Source: Anaerolineae bacterium | Lineage (GTDB): Bacteria > Chloroflexota > Anaerolineae > Caldilineales > Caldilineaceae | Direction: 5' to 3' | Length of the DNA stretch: 62,445 bases | Assembly (NCBI GenBank): GCA_030432295.1 | Contig: JAUIHI010000037.1 | Coordinates: forward strand, 1 to 62,445 | Part shown: piece after piece, positions 1 to 8,291 of the stretch | Layout of the letters: each line of letters opens with the position of its first letter | Numbering within the stretch: the first letter of the stretch is position 1 | Translations under genes and position numbers: made by a program | Notes under the pieces: model-generated | The model's input: only the letters and a program-made list of their open reading frames with translations | Told to the model about the DNA's origin: nothing | Database searches by the model: none

Positions 1-149
1 TTAAAGAATGGGCCTGTGCCAACAAACTTTTCGCTTCCGTCTTGGACCTACTTGCTTCGGCCACCAACTGCCTTCACAACCAAAACAATTTGCTTTCTGA
101 TGACCGATTTCTATTTCTAAAAACTTAATTGACTCTACTTATCGTCAGT
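1..149. other. Non-coding left edge
   Basis: This stretch lies beyond the 3' end of argH. I see no open frame with a ribosome binding site, no stable hairpin and no RNA gene. It is relatively AT-rich near 100-135. Any gene to the left is cut off by the window edge. Confidence 0.4.
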
Positions 150-1523
150 CTATCCCAGCCAGGCGCGCAGTTCGTCGATCTGGGCCAGGACAGCCCGGCG
201 ACTGCTGCCGCCGGTCGCGTCCCGCTGATCCACACTGCGCTCATAATTCCAGACATCGGCCACGTCGTCGCCAAAGGCCGGGTGCAGCGTCCGCAAATCG
301 GCAGGGGTGAGGCCGGAGAGGGGAAGACCCTTCTCCTCGGCCAGACGCACAGCCGCACCCGCCACGTGATGGGTCTCGCGAAAGGGGATGCCCTTGCGCA
401 CCAGATATTCGGCCAGGTCGGTCGCCAGCATTTCCGGGACCAGTGACGCGGCCATCTTTTCGGCGTTGACAGTCAGCGTCGCCAGCACACCGTTGGCAAT
501 CTGCACCGAATCCCGCAGGGTGTCCACCGCGTCGTAGAGCGGCTCTTTGTCCTCCTGCAAATCTTTGTTGAAGGTGCTGGGCAGCCCTTTCATCGTCATC
601 AGAAAACCGCTCAGCTCGCCAAATACCCGCCCGGATTTGCCACGCAGCAGTTCCAACGAATCGGGGTTTTTCTTCTGGGGCATCAGACTGCTGCCGGTGC
701 TATAGGCATCGGCCACCACCACAAAGCCAAATTCCCGGCTGCTGTAGATAATCAAATCCTCGGACCAGCGGCTCAGATGGAGCATTGTCAGGCTGGCCCA
801 GAAGAGGAACTCGGCCACAAAATCCCGGTCGCTCACCGCGTCCAGACTGTTGGACGCCACCGAAGCAAAGCCCAATTCCCCGGCCAGAAAGCCCCGGTCC
901 ACGCCGAAGGGATTGCCCGCCAGCGCGCCGCTGCCCAAGGGCAGTGAGCTGACCCGACTGGTCAATTCGTCCAGCCGTTGAGCGTCCCGCTGCCAGGCCC
1001 AGGCGTGGCTGAGCAGCCAGTGGCTCCAGCGGGTGGGCTGGGCCGGTTGCAGATGGGTGTAGCCGGGCATGAGCAGGTCGATCTCAGCGGCGGCCCGCTC
1101 GACTGCCGTGCGGATGAGGTCGTGCAGGTGGCGGCGCATCTCGACAATTTCGCCCAACAGCCAGAGCCGGGTGTCGGTCGCCACCTGATCATTACGGCTC
1201 CGTCCGGTGTGGAGTTTGCCCGCCACATCGCCCAACAGTTCAGTCAGCCGCCGCTCGTTGGCTGTGTGGATGTCCTCGTCGCCGGGACGCAACTCGAACG
1301 TCCCCGCGGCCCATTCGTCGGCCACCCGTTCCAGCCCGGCGCTAAGCGTCTCGGCCTCGTCGCCGCTGATGATTCCCGAACGGGCCAACGCCCGCGCGTA
1401 GGCCTGGCTGCCGGTGATGTCGGCCCGCCACATGCGCTTGTCAAAGGAGATAGAGGCGTTGAAGGCTTCCATCAGCGGGTCATTGGCGCCGGTAAATCGA
1501 CCGCCCCACAGTTTGGTTGACAT
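150..1523 (-). CDS. argH: Argininosuccinate lyase
   Basis: Cytoplasmic enzyme that splits argininosuccinate into arginine and fumarate, the last step of arginine synthesis. The 457-residue length is normal for the fumarase/aspartase superfamily. It opens with the family-typical KLWGGRF, carries the GRSRNDQ segment and has the signature GSSLMPQKKNP near residue 275, whose serine is the catalytic base. A frame extension of 30 residues upstream exists, but the ATG at 1523 is preferred because it precedes KLWGGRF and has GGAG about 10 bases upstream. It follows the CPBP protease gene on the same strand by 46 bp, so the two may be cotranscribed. No other arginine genes are nearby. Confidence 0.97.
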   Translation of the reverse strand: MSTKLWGGRFTGANDPLMEAFNASISFDKRMWRADITGSQAYARALARSGIISGDEAETLSAGLERVADEWAAGTFELRPGDEDIHTANERRLTELLGDVAGKLHTGRSRNDQVATDTRLWLLGEIVEMRRHLHDLIRTAVERAAAEIDLLMPGYTHLQPAQPTRWSHWLLSHAWAWQRDAQRLDELTSRVSSLPLGSGALAGNPFGVDRGFLAGELGFASVASNSLDAVSDRDFVAEFLFWASLTMLHLSRWSEDLIIYSSREFGFVVVADAYSTGSSLMPQKKNPDSLELLRGKSGRVFGELSGFLMTMKGLPSTFNKDLQEDKEPLYDAVDTLRDSVQIANGVLATLTVNAEKMAASLVPEMLATDLAEYLVRKGIPFRETHHVAGAAVRLAEEKGLPLSGLTPADLRTLHPAFGDDVADVWNYERSVDQRDATGGSSRRAVLAQIDELRAWLG

Positions 1524-1569
1524 AGAAAGTATACTCCAGGGAAAAAAGAATGAAAACGGTTGATTCAGC

Positions 1570-2544
1570 CTAGGGTTCGGGCCGATATTGGGCAAAGGGT
1601 GTGTGGACTGCAATTTGCCCCGTCCGCCAGCGTACCCAGAGCAGGGTCAATCCGCTGCCGATAGCGATGGCGATCAGCCCGATCAGCCCGGCTTCTGGAC
1701 CGAACGCGCCGCCGGTCCACTGCACCGGGCCGCCCTGCTGGATGGCAACGAAAGTGGCGTCGCTCACCCGCGTCCCGCTGACGGGGAAGCCAAAGACATT
1801 GCCCTGGAAGAAATTCCAGGTGATGTGCAGCCCAATCGGAATCGCCAGTTCACCGGTGAGCAGAATGCCCAGCCCCAGAAAAAGCCCGGCCAGCCCGATA
1901 TTGAACGAACTGACAAATGTGGCATTCGGGTTGCCCGCGTGGAGAAAGCCAAAGAGCGCGGAGGTGAGCAGCCAGGCCAGCAGCAGCGCCCAGCGGGAGG
2001 TGATCGGCCCAAATCCCAGCCCCTCGGCCAGATTGCGCAGGAGATAGCCCCGCACCAGCAGTTCCTCGTAGTAGCCGACAAAGAGAAAGGCGACCAGCGG
2101 CATGAGAATGGCGATGGGAAAGGCCAGGCTGCCTGAAGAACGCCAGATATCCGCAACTGTCACCCAGCCCAGCGCGACCTCAGCGGCAAAGATAGCCGCC
2201 ATCAGCAGCGCGCCCAGAGCCAGCCCAAAGCCGAAGTCGAGCCACCAGCCCCGGCCCAGATGGAAGCCAAAATCCGCGAAGCGCCGCCGGTCCAGCAGCC
2301 AGCCGGCCAGGGCAACACCGGCGGAGATGGCGAGGACAGCGCTTGCACCGTCCAACCCCCGGCTGATTTCCACGGCCAGTGTGCCAGATAACCGGGCAAG
2401 CAGTGAATCAGCCGCCTGGATCAGCCCGATCTGCACAGCAGCGGCGAGCACAATCAGCAGCAGCCCAAAGAGCAGCAGCCGCCAGCCAGCCCGCAGCCGT
2501 CGCTCGTCCCGATTCCAGAAAATGCCCGCCAGTCGCTGTCCCAT
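1570..2544 (-). CDS. CPBP family intramembrane metalloprotease
   Basis: A 324-residue polytopic membrane protein of the CPBP (CAAX protease/bacteriocin-processing, Abi) family. The three family motifs are visible: EELLVR (E160, E161, R165), FGFLH with H202, and HITWN with H240 and N244; these bind zinc and form the active site inside the membrane. Several hydrophobic helices surround them, the first around residues 22-42. Family members cleave prenylated proteins, bacteriocin precursors or anti-sigma factors; the substrate here cannot be told. The gene lies directly upstream of argH on the same strand. No good Shine-Dalgarno precedes the ATG, so the start is the longest reasonable one. Confidence 0.88.
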   Translation of the reverse strand: MGQRLAGIFWNRDERRLRAGWRLLLFGLLLIVLAAAVQIGLIQAADSLLARLSGTLAVEISRGLDGASAVLAISAGVALAGWLLDRRRFADFGFHLGRGWWLDFGFGLALGALLMAAIFAAEVALGWVTVADIWRSSGSLAFPIAILMPLVAFLFVGYYEELLVRGYLLRNLAEGLGFGPITSRWALLLAWLLTSALFGFLHAGNPNATFVSSFNIGLAGLFLGLGILLTGELAIPIGLHITWNFFQGNVFGFPVSGTRVSDATFVAIQQGGPVQWTGGAFGPEAGLIGLIAIAIGSGLTLLWVRWRTGQIAVHTPFAQYRPEP

Positions 2545-2653
2545 TGGAGTAGTCTATCACGGCTTTTCGGATTTTCCAGATCGCCCACGCGGATGGTACA
2601 TTTTTCCGTAGGACGGACTGGTAGACCGTACGGATATGCCTCGTCTCTGCTCA

Positions 2654-2727
2654 CCGCTGGTCCGTGACCAGCGGCGTGACGCGGCGAACGATACACATCA
2701 CGTTGGGCCGCCGGGTCACGGACCCGG
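2654..2727. repeat. Pair of short hairpins in the 2545-2811 spacer
   Basis: Two perfect stem-loops sit in the divergent spacer between the CPBP protease gene and the DUF1992 gene. The first has 9-bp arms and loop CGT (2654-2674); the second has 7-bp arms and loop ACG (2711-2727). Both contain the word GGTC/GACC. They resemble the other palindromic spacer repeats in this window. There is no U-tract, so they are unlikely to be terminators. Confidence 0.45.
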
Positions 2728-2811
2728 CTGGAGCAGAATAAGATCGCATCGATTACCCATTCATTTTTTGAATGCCCAACCAGTGCGATGTACGAAACAG
2801 GAGACTGCCCT

Positions 2812-3375
2812 ATGGCCGAAAAACCCAAGCCCCTCAGCCCCAGCCAGGTACGTGCCGAGCGAAAACTCGCCGCCGAAGTGCCGCCCTCCCAAGCCCGCCA
2901 CCCCCGGGGCGAGGACGAATGGCGGGATTTCGTCTCCCAGGCCATCGAAGAGGCCATGCGGGAGGGCGCGTTCGACAATCTGCCCGGCAAAGGCAAACCG
3001 CAGAATCTGAACGAAAACCCCAACGAGCCGCCAGATATGGCGATGGCGAACAAAATCCTCAAAAACAACGAGACGACGCCGCCCTGGATCGGAGATCGCA
3101 AGAAGCTGATGGAGGACATCGAAAGTCTGCGCAGCGAGATGGCCCAACGCTGGGGATGGATGCGGGACGATTGGATCGATCCCAACGCGGACCGGGCGCG
3201 GCTCTCCCAGCGCTGGGCGGATCAGATCGACTCGTGGACGGGCCAGATCGACACCCTCAACCGTCGCATCCGGGACCTGAATCTGATTCTGCCCATCTGG
3301 CGCATGGAACTGCTACGCATTCATCTGGCCGACGAACTGGCCCGCATCAGCGCTCCAGCCCGGTTGGGTGGGTAG
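2812..3375 (+). CDS. DUF1992 (DnaJ subfamily C member 28-like) protein
   Basis: A 187-residue soluble protein with the conserved DUF1992 block near residues 45-95: WRDFVSQAIEEAMREGAF followed by DNLPGKGKP. This domain is found in bacterial YhdN-like proteins and in eukaryotic DNAJC28; its molecular role is unknown. The C-terminal half is helical and ends with a predicted helix rich in Arg, Leu and Trp. An ATG exists 8 codons upstream (2788), but the ATG at 2812 is preceded by AGGAGA at the right distance. The gene is monocistronic and ends at a strong terminator hairpin. Confidence 0.88.
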   Translation: MAEKPKPLSPSQVRAERKLAAEVPPSQARHPRGEDEWRDFVSQAIEEAMREGAFDNLPGKGKPQNLNENPNEPPDMAMANKILKNNETTPPWIGDRKKLMEDIESLRSEMAQRWGWMRDDWIDPNADRARLSQRWADQIDSWTGQIDTLNRRIRDLNLILPIWRMELLRIHLADELARISAPARLGG

Positions 3376-3410
3376 GCGCGGGGGCACGTTTGTCCACGAG
3401 TGTGAGCAGA

Positions 3411-3447
3411 AGCAAAAGGCCGGGCGATTGTCGCCCGGCCTTTTGCT
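3411..3447 (+). terminator. Rho-independent terminator after the DUF1992 gene
   Basis: A perfect 17-bp stem with a TTG loop: AGCAAAAGGCCGGGCGA and its complement, with A-tract and T-tract forming the stem base. It lies 36 bp after the DUF1992 stop and could work on both strands. Confidence 0.85.
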
Positions 3448-3515
3448 TGCCCCGACACTTCACACACAACAACGGAATGAATGTAACGTACCGACTCGCT
3501 CACAAAGAAAGGCAT

Positions 3516-3557
3516 CGGTTGAAACCGAAGCCTGCGATAGAAAGTGGGTTGAAACCC
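3516..3557. repeat. Two GGTTGAAACC-type mini-palindromes
   Basis: CGGTTGAAACCG (3516-3527) and GGGTTGAAACCC (3546-3557) are spaced 18 bp apart. They have the look of a dispersed intergenic repeat. No coding capacity is supported here. Confidence 0.35.
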
Positions 3558-3719
3558 GCTGCCCTGTGTCAACGGGTGTCCCATCGCAAACGTGCGGCGC
3601 AGACGCGGAATGAATTCGGCGGGTTCGCGATTGCCCTGGAACTGTCAATTCCGGGCGTGCGTTTGCGCTTTGGACGCAACTGCCGGGGACAACCGGCTGG
3701 CCGGGAGAGGAGGCGCGGC

Positions 3720-3809
3720 GTGACGTGGGAATTCGTGACGATTCTGATGTTGGTGACGTTTATTCTGGGGTTGTTTATGGGCGCGGCGCTGGTGCGGCCC
3801 AAGGGGTGA
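3720..3809 (+). CDS. 29-residue single-pass membrane peptide
   Basis: A short frame starting with GTG encodes 29 residues: a hydrophobic helix (about residues 3-25, rich in V, L, I, F, M and small residues) followed by the basic tail VRPKG. The start is supported by GGAGAGGAGG about 7 bases upstream, one of the strongest Shine-Dalgarno sequences in the window. No homolog family is recognised. It has its own spacer on both sides and converges with the antitoxin-like gene at 3855. It may be a regulatory membrane peptide or a hydrophobic toxin; function unknown. Confidence 0.5.
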   Translation: MTWEFVTILMLVTFILGLFMGAALVRPKG

Positions 3810-3854
3810 GTGACAGGGGACTGTCAATAACAGAACACACCAAACATAACGACA

Positions 3855-4100
3855 TCACCGCGCTGGAACGCCATAGTGTGTTCTCCAGTTGTCGTAGATA
3901 GCGTCCTCGTCGTTATCCCAGTCCACCTCAAAAGCTGACAGGCCCAATGCCTGCCAATCTTTTTCCTCGTCGATTTCGCCGGTTAGTACACTGTCAAGCA
4001 ACCAGCGCGCCACAAATAACCGTTCCGCCGAAGTTAAGCGGTCAGCGGCGCTGAGGACTTCGCCGATTGGTGGCATTGTCGCCAAATCTGCAACTGTCAT
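3855..4100 (-). CDS. Small acidic antitoxin-like protein (orphan)
   Basis: An 81-residue acidic protein. The start ATG at 4100 is chosen over an upstream ATG because GGGAGG lies 6 bases before it. The N-terminal half (EVLSAADRLTSAERLFVARWLLDSV) looks like the short helical module of addiction-type proteins. The acidic C-terminal tail (WDNDEDAIYDNW) is typical of small proteins encoded next to MazF/PemK- or RelE-type toxins. No toxin gene is adjacent on this strand, so it is either an orphan antitoxin or its partner was lost; fragments in the neighbouring 4.1-4.8 kb scar fit such decay. The assignment is from overall pattern only. Confidence 0.5.
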   Translation of the reverse strand: MTVADLATMPPIGEVLSAADRLTSAERLFVARWLLDSVLTGEIDEEKDWQALGLSAFEVDWDNDEDAIYDNWRTHYGVPAR

Positions 4101-4250
4101 GAGAATCCTCCCGTTCATATACTGCGTTTCTACCAATAATATACACGATTGGTTGCTAACCGGAGTGGTTCGATATGTGATGGGAGACGAAGTTAAAGTT
4201 GGATTTGACGCGCCAGTGGCGACAGGGACTGAAACAGCCGCTCCATCGCC

Positions 4251-4283
4251 GTCAGGCGTGGCGTACCAGAACTCTTCGGCGGC
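4251..4283 (-). pseudogene. Duplicated gene fragment, copy 1
   Basis: A 33-bp segment that recurs at 4572-4604 with 31 of 33 identical bases. On the minus strand both copies read AAEEFWYATPD in one frame, and the differences are mainly at third codon positions, which points to protein-coding ancestry. The surrounding frames are not recognisable. Likely remnants of two related small genes. Confidence 0.4.
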
Positions 4284-4571
4284 TACGGCCCAACGAGTAA
4301 AGATGTCGGTTGCGCAGGTCTATGCGGGAGGCATGTATGTTCTCACTCCCGCAAACGATAGTAGCGTCGATTCAAATTTTCTTGTATACCGAAGTAAAAT
4401 CAAAGAAGTTTTTGGAAATAGAATTTCACGATAATCAGGTTAGGATTGACGAAAATAAAGCTAATTTATGTCTAAAAATTTTCTTGGAACTACTGAGTCA
4501 GTTCGTTAAAATTTTCGGCTATAAACTTTAGCACAACGCATCTGGTTCAAATTTACCGGAAGAAATTTGTC

Positions 4572-4604
4572 GTCGGGCGTGGCATACCAGAACTCTTCGG
4601 CGGC
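4572..4604 (-). pseudogene. Duplicated gene fragment, copy 2
   Basis: Second copy of the 33-bp segment at 4251-4283, again reading AAEEFWYATPD on the minus strand. It continues as an open stretch of roughly 20 codons that becomes AT-rich. Too short to name a family. Confidence 0.4.
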
Positions 4605-4625
4605 AGTGGTGCAGAGGTACGAAAA

Positions 4626-4763
4626 ATGACTATTTCAGATTTTTTGCACGTTGACGGCTACCCAATTCCCATCTACATTGGGGCCAACGAAATCACTCCT
4701 CTGTGGGCGAAAGTCGGCTTCACGCCGTGGGTCCGGGTAACGGGTCTGGCTACAGAGGGGTGA
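4626..4763 (+). CDS. Short open frame, possible acetyltransferase remnant
   Basis: 45 codons from ATG to TGA. The C-terminal part contains LWAKVGFTPWVRV, reminiscent of the C-terminal beta strand of GNAT acetyltransferases (LYxKxGF), but the acetyl-CoA binding site is absent. No Shine-Dalgarno is apparent. It may be the tail of a decayed gene. Confidence 0.25.
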   Translation: MTISDFLHVDGYPIPIYIGANEITPLWAKVGFTPWVRVTGLATEG

Positions 4764-4833
4764 TTTTCTTTTCCCTTTCGACCAGTGCTATACTGGTCTC
4801 AAATGTTCTATCCCTGCCTAGCCGCACCTGCCT

Positions 4834-7800
4834 ATGCCAGCCAACCACCCCATCTCTATCCTCTTCGTCACCGCCAACCCGGACGGGACCGAAAGCCTGG
4901 CCACCGACGTGGAAGCCCGCCGGATCGATGAAGCTCTCTGGAACTCGCTGAACCGGGAGCGCTTCGCCGTCCATAAATTGGGGGCGGCCCGCATCGGTGA
5001 CTTGGCCGTATACCTGCGCCGCCACCGCCCCCGCATTCTCCACATCGCCCTGCACGGGACAGCCGACGGGCTGCTCTTCAACGACCCGGAGGACTGGCAG
5101 GAGCAGACGCTGGCCGGGGAAGAACTGGCCGCGATTGTGGCCACCTATCAGGCGGAAGCAAAAGAGAAGCTGGGACTGGTGGTGCTGGCCGGCTGCGGCA
5201 CGGAAAATTCCGCCCGGCTTCTCTGCGCCCACACCGGCTGTGCCATCGGCACCAGCGACGACATCAGCGACCGGGCAGTGCTCCATTTCTCTCCCGCCTT
5301 CTACGCCGCCCTGGGCGACGAACGCACTGTCGGCAACGCCTTCGACAACGCCGTTGCCGAGGTGCAGGCCCACGGCCAGCAGAGCGACGCGGCGCTACTG
5401 CGTCTGCTCACCCGTCCCGGCATCGACCCCCACAGCCTGCGCCTGGACACGCCCACCCGCCGCCCCCTCTCCGACGCCCATCTGGACTATCTGCGCCGCT
5501 GGTTTGGCAAGGGGTGGGCCACCGTCAATCTGGCCGACATCTCCCAGCGCCAGGAGCGGGCCAGCCTGCTGGATGTCTACGTGCCCCTGCCCGTGGATTT
5601 CACACTGGACATCGAAGTCAAGGATCACCAGATTGTGGACTGGTGGGTCCATAGGGAGGCAGGGGCGGAACTTAACGCAGAGGCGCAAGGACGCAGAGGC
5701 GCAATCCGTAGGGGCGGTTTGCAACCGCCCGACGCCCCCGACGACGACACCGACGGGGCACACGAAATCGAACCCGCCAAAGAACGGGTCTGGGCTGATC
5801 TGGGCGTGGGCGAGACAGCGTTGCAGACGATTGTGGACGGCATTCAGGCCAAAATCGACGAACGCAAAAACGACGAACCGACTCTGCGCTGGAATCGCAA
5901 CCTCACAGAAAGCTGGCCGTTGGAGGCCGAACACGCGGCCTGCGTGCAGCCCCGCTTTGTCCTGCTGGGCGAGCCGGGCGGGGGCAAGAGTAGCTTTCTA
6001 CGCCACCTGGCCCTCTGTCTGGCCGGGGAGATGCGCCGCCGGGCCGGGCAAACGGATATGCCTGCCAACGCCAGTCTGGAGTCTCTGGGCGTAGACCTGC
6101 CGGATGTCTACACCCCCATCTACATTGAACTGCGGGCACTGGTCGCCAGCCACTTTCCACCCCTCTCGCCGGTCGAAGGCCCAAGCATACGCCTGCCCGA
6201 CGTGGACGATTTCTGGCGTTATGTGCAGGAAGAGTTGGGGGCTGGGCTGGCTGGCTTTGAGACAGAACTGCGCACCCTCTTCGCCGACAACGAAGCGATT
6301 CTGCTCCTGGACGGGCTGGACGAGATTCCCCAGGCCGGGGACAAACGGCGACGGGATCAGGTGAAGGCGTTCATTGCTTCTCTGCTGCGATCCTACCCAA
6401 GTCTGCGGGTGATTGTGACCAGCCGCCCCCACGCCTACCGGCGGGGCGAATGGGCGCTGGACGGCTTTGGCCGGGCCGAACTGGAACATTTGGACTGGGC
6501 GCGGCTGGACAAACTGGCCCATTCCCTCTTTGCCGCAATGAATGGCAATACAAACGGCGATGAGGCAAAAGCCTTTGTACAGGCCATCCGTGACGATCCC
6601 CACATCGAGCCGGGGCTGCATCGCAACCCCCTCTTTTTTACCCTTCTGGCCGCACTCTATCTGGCCTCGGACCCGAATGATCGCCGTCTGCCCGCCACCC
6701 GGGCCGATCTCTACCGTCAATCCACCGACCTGCTTTTGGGCCGCTGGACCCAGCGCCGGGGCACAGGCCCATTGGTGGACAATCCACCGGAACATTTGCG
6801 CCCGGTATTGGAAAGTTTGGCTTGTACGATCACAGAGCAGAGCGAAACAGGCCAGGATACGACTCTCTTTGACGCCGGCCTATTGGACCAGATTTTGCGC
6901 AGGGCACGGCTGCGCATTCTCCCCTTGGACGTTTCTGATTATCTCTCCCAGCACGCGGGCATACTGGTGGAACAGGCCCCGGAGGAATTCGCCTTTGTCC
7001 ATCGCAGCTTTCAGGAGCATCTGGCCGCCTGCGAATTGACCCACCAGATATCCCAGCCACGCATCCCCCCGATTCCAGAGGAACGGCGCTTTCCGGCGGG
7101 GCTGCTGCAGCGGGTGCTGGATCGGCCCGACCTGTGGGAGAATGTGGCCGGGCTGGCCGCGGATGAACTGCTGGCCCAGAAGCGCCAGGATGAACTGGTG
7201 CGCCTGCTGGTTGATATGGCCCGGCCCTATGACCGGGAACGGACCGCGCCCCAGACTGCACTGCTGGCCCTCTCCATTGCCAATCGCTTGAAACTGCTGG
7301 ACGACGAGCTGGAGGAGTTCGATCGCCGCCAGTTACTGTGCCGGGTCGCCTTGACTGCCCTGAGCGACATCGAACGCTTCGATCCGGAACAGCGGCTGAT
7401 CGCCGGGCAACTGCTGGGCGCCCGGCCCGGTCTGGACCCGCGCCCCGGCGTGGGGTTGCAGGCGAATAGGCTACCTGATATTGCGTGGGTAAAGATTCCC
7501 AAAGTGGATGAAAAGAGCCAAAGCGAATTCATCTATCAGGAGGGGAAACGGGATTCGCCGGACGACTTCTGGATGGCTCGGTATCCCATCACCTACGCCC
7601 AGTTTCAGACATTCAAAGATGCCGACGACGGCTGGTGCAATTCTCACTGGTGGGACGGATTGGCGCTGAACGATCAGGACAAGCCGGGCGACCAGGCATT
7701 TCCCTTCTGGAATCACTCCAGAGAGAGGGTAAGCTGGTATCAGGCCATCGCCTTCTGCCGCTGGCTCACAGAACAGGCCCGGCAACACCCGGAACTGTTA

Positions 7801-8259
7801 CCTGCTGAGGCCCAGGACAGAGCGGACTGGCGCATAACCCTGCCCACGGAATGGCAGTGGGAGAAGGCGGCCCGAGGCCACGACGGACGACAGTACCCCT
7901 GGGGTGGCGACAGCTACCAGCGCGGCTACGCCAACATCAACGAAACCCGTGAGAATGCCGGTCCCCACAATTTGCAGACCACCAGCGCGGTGGGGATGTA
8001 CCCCCAGGGCGGTACGCCCAGCGGCCTGCTGGACCTGAGCGGCAACGTCTGGGAGTGGTGTCTTAACGAATATGAAACTCCAGGTAATTTTCAGGAAAAC
8101 GGAAGTGAAGGCCGCGTCGTGCGGGGCGGTTCGTGGTACGACTTCCACTACCACGCTTCCGCCGTGTCCCGCGGCTGGTACAGCCCGTACAGTCGGGACA
8201 ACGGCAACGGTTTTCGGGTGGTCTGGTCGGCGTCTGTCCCTGTCACCTCTGCTCTCTGA
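4834..8259 (+). CDS. CHAT-NACHT-FGE protein, candidate DGR variable protein
   Basis: A 1141-residue multidomain protein. Residues about 5-190 form a CHAT caspase-like protease domain with the dyad H74 (HIALHG) and C121 (LAGCG). Residues about 370-540 are a NACHT-type STAND ATPase: Walker A GEPGGGKS (K385), Walker B LLLDGLDE (D493), then a helical part ending in the typical FVHRSFQEHLAA near residue 725. Residues about 880-1133 are a formylglycine-generating-enzyme/C-type-lectin fold module (LPTEWQWEKAARG, GNVWEWC, VVRGGSW, NGFRVV). The final part carries runs of NNC codons typical of a DGR variable region. A 20-residue linker near residue 280 is encoded by intergenic-type repeats. The likely role is a ligand sensor coupled to protease activation (defence or programmed death). 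The downstream neighbour is a toxin-antitoxin pair. Confidence 0.88.
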   Translation: MPANHPISILFVTANPDGTESLATDVEARRIDEALWNSLNRERFAVHKLGAARIGDLAVYLRRHRPRILHIALHGTADGLLFNDPEDWQEQTLAGEELAAIVATYQAEAKEKLGLVVLAGCGTENSARLLCAHTGCAIGTSDDISDRAVLHFSPAFYAALGDERTVGNAFDNAVAEVQAHGQQSDAALLRLLTRPGIDPHSLRLDTPTRRPLSDAHLDYLRRWFGKGWATVNLADISQRQERASLLDVYVPLPVDFTLDIEVKDHQIVDWWVHREAGAELNAEAQGRRGAIRRGGLQPPDAPDDDTDGAHEIEPAKERVWADLGVGETALQTIVDGIQAKIDERKNDEPTLRWNRNLTESWPLEAEHAACVQPRFVLLGEPGGGKSSFLRHLALCLAGEMRRRAGQTDMPANASLESLGVDLPDVYTPIYIELRALVASHFPPLSPVEGPSIRLPDVDDFWRYVQEELGAGLAGFETELRTLFADNEAILLLDGLDEIPQAGDKRRRDQVKAFIASLLRSYPSLRVIVTSRPHAYRRGEWALDGFGRAELEHLDWARLDKLAHSLFAAMNGNTNGDEAKAFVQAIRDDPHIEPGLHRNPLFFTLLAALYLASDPNDRRLPATRADLYRQSTDLLLGRWTQRRGTGPLVDNPPEHLRPVLESLACTITEQSETGQDTTLFDAGLLDQILRRARLRILPLDVSDYLSQHAGILVEQAPEEFAFVHRSFQEHLAACELTHQISQPRIPPIPEERRFPAGLLQRVLDRPDLWENVAGLAADELLAQKRQDELVRLLVDMARPYDRERTAPQTALLALSIANRLKLLDDELEEFDRRQLLCRVALTALSDIERFDPEQRLIAGQLLGARPGLDPRPGVGLQANRLPDIAWVKIPKVDEKSQSEFIYQEGKRDSPDDFWMARYPITYAQFQTFKDADDGWCNSHWWDGLALNDQDKPGDQAFPFWNHSRERVSWYQAIAFCRWLTEQARQHPELLPAEAQDRADWRITLPTEWQWEKAARGHDGRQYPWGGDSYQRGYANINETRENAGPHNLQTTSAVGMYPQGGTPSGLLDLSGNVWEWCLNEYETPGNFQENGSEGRVVRGGSWYDFHYHASAVSRGWYSPYSRDNGNGFRVVWSASVPVTSAL
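5671..5732 (+). repeat. Intergenic-type repeat inserted in frame
   Basis: This piece of the CHAT-NACHT gene contains the tandem word ACGCAGAGGCGCAAGG and a palindrome GGGCGGTTTGCAACCGCCC (5712-5730), both of the style seen in bacterial intergenic repeats. It encodes the Arg/Gly/Ala-rich linker between the CHAT and NACHT domains without breaking the frame. Confidence 0.55.
8119..8220 (+). other. Putative DGR variable region (VR)
   Basis: Codons for residues 1102-1107 are TAC GAC TTC CAC TAC CAC, all NNC, as expected when template AAC codons are mutated at both adenines. A conserved block (ASAVSR) follows, then GGC TGG TAC AGC, then CCG, TAC AGT, CGG, GAC AAC GGC AAC and the invariant GFRVV. 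The spacing matches the FGE-type DGR template pattern in which these positions are Asn: six positions, ASAVSR, four, P, two, R, four, GFR. No second copy of this sequence and no reverse transcriptase gene is visible in the window, so the template repeat must lie elsewhere or be lost. Confidence 0.7.
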
Positions 8260-8291
8260 TACTCTGATCTCCGATCTCTGATCTTCTCTGT

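Larger units (their letters stand above)
4101..4833. other. AT-richer scar with degenerate gene fragments
   Basis: More than 700 bp without a convincing gene. Base composition drops in GC between about 4360 and 4560, unlike the flanks, which suggests foreign or decayed DNA. It holds two copies of a 33-bp direct repeat (described separately) and one 45-codon open frame at 4626-4763. No intact gene with a clear ribosome binding site was found. Confidence 0.5.

Noticed and set aside
2454-3185. 243-codon minus-strand frame across the CPBP start and DUF1992 gene
   Set aside because: It overlaps two better supported genes and has no recognisable domain.
2772-3809. 345-codon frame covering the DUF1992 gene and the small membrane peptide
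   Set aside because: Only its last 29 codons look like protein. The rest is a shifted reading of the DUF1992 gene and a terminator.
4099-4531. Plus-strand frames in the AT-rich scar
   Set aside because: No ribosome binding site, no family match, and they cross the duplicated minus-strand fragments.
5011-6094. Reverse transcriptase or template repeat for the DGR inside the window
   Set aside because: I looked for a second copy of the variable region and for YxDD-type reverse transcriptase motifs and found neither on either strand.
7480-8259. Functional formylglycine-generating enzyme that could mature the sulfatase at 38639
   Set aside because: The domain is fused to NACHT and CHAT, ends in a DGR-like variable stretch, and sits 30 kb away. 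The FGE fold is used here most likely for binding.
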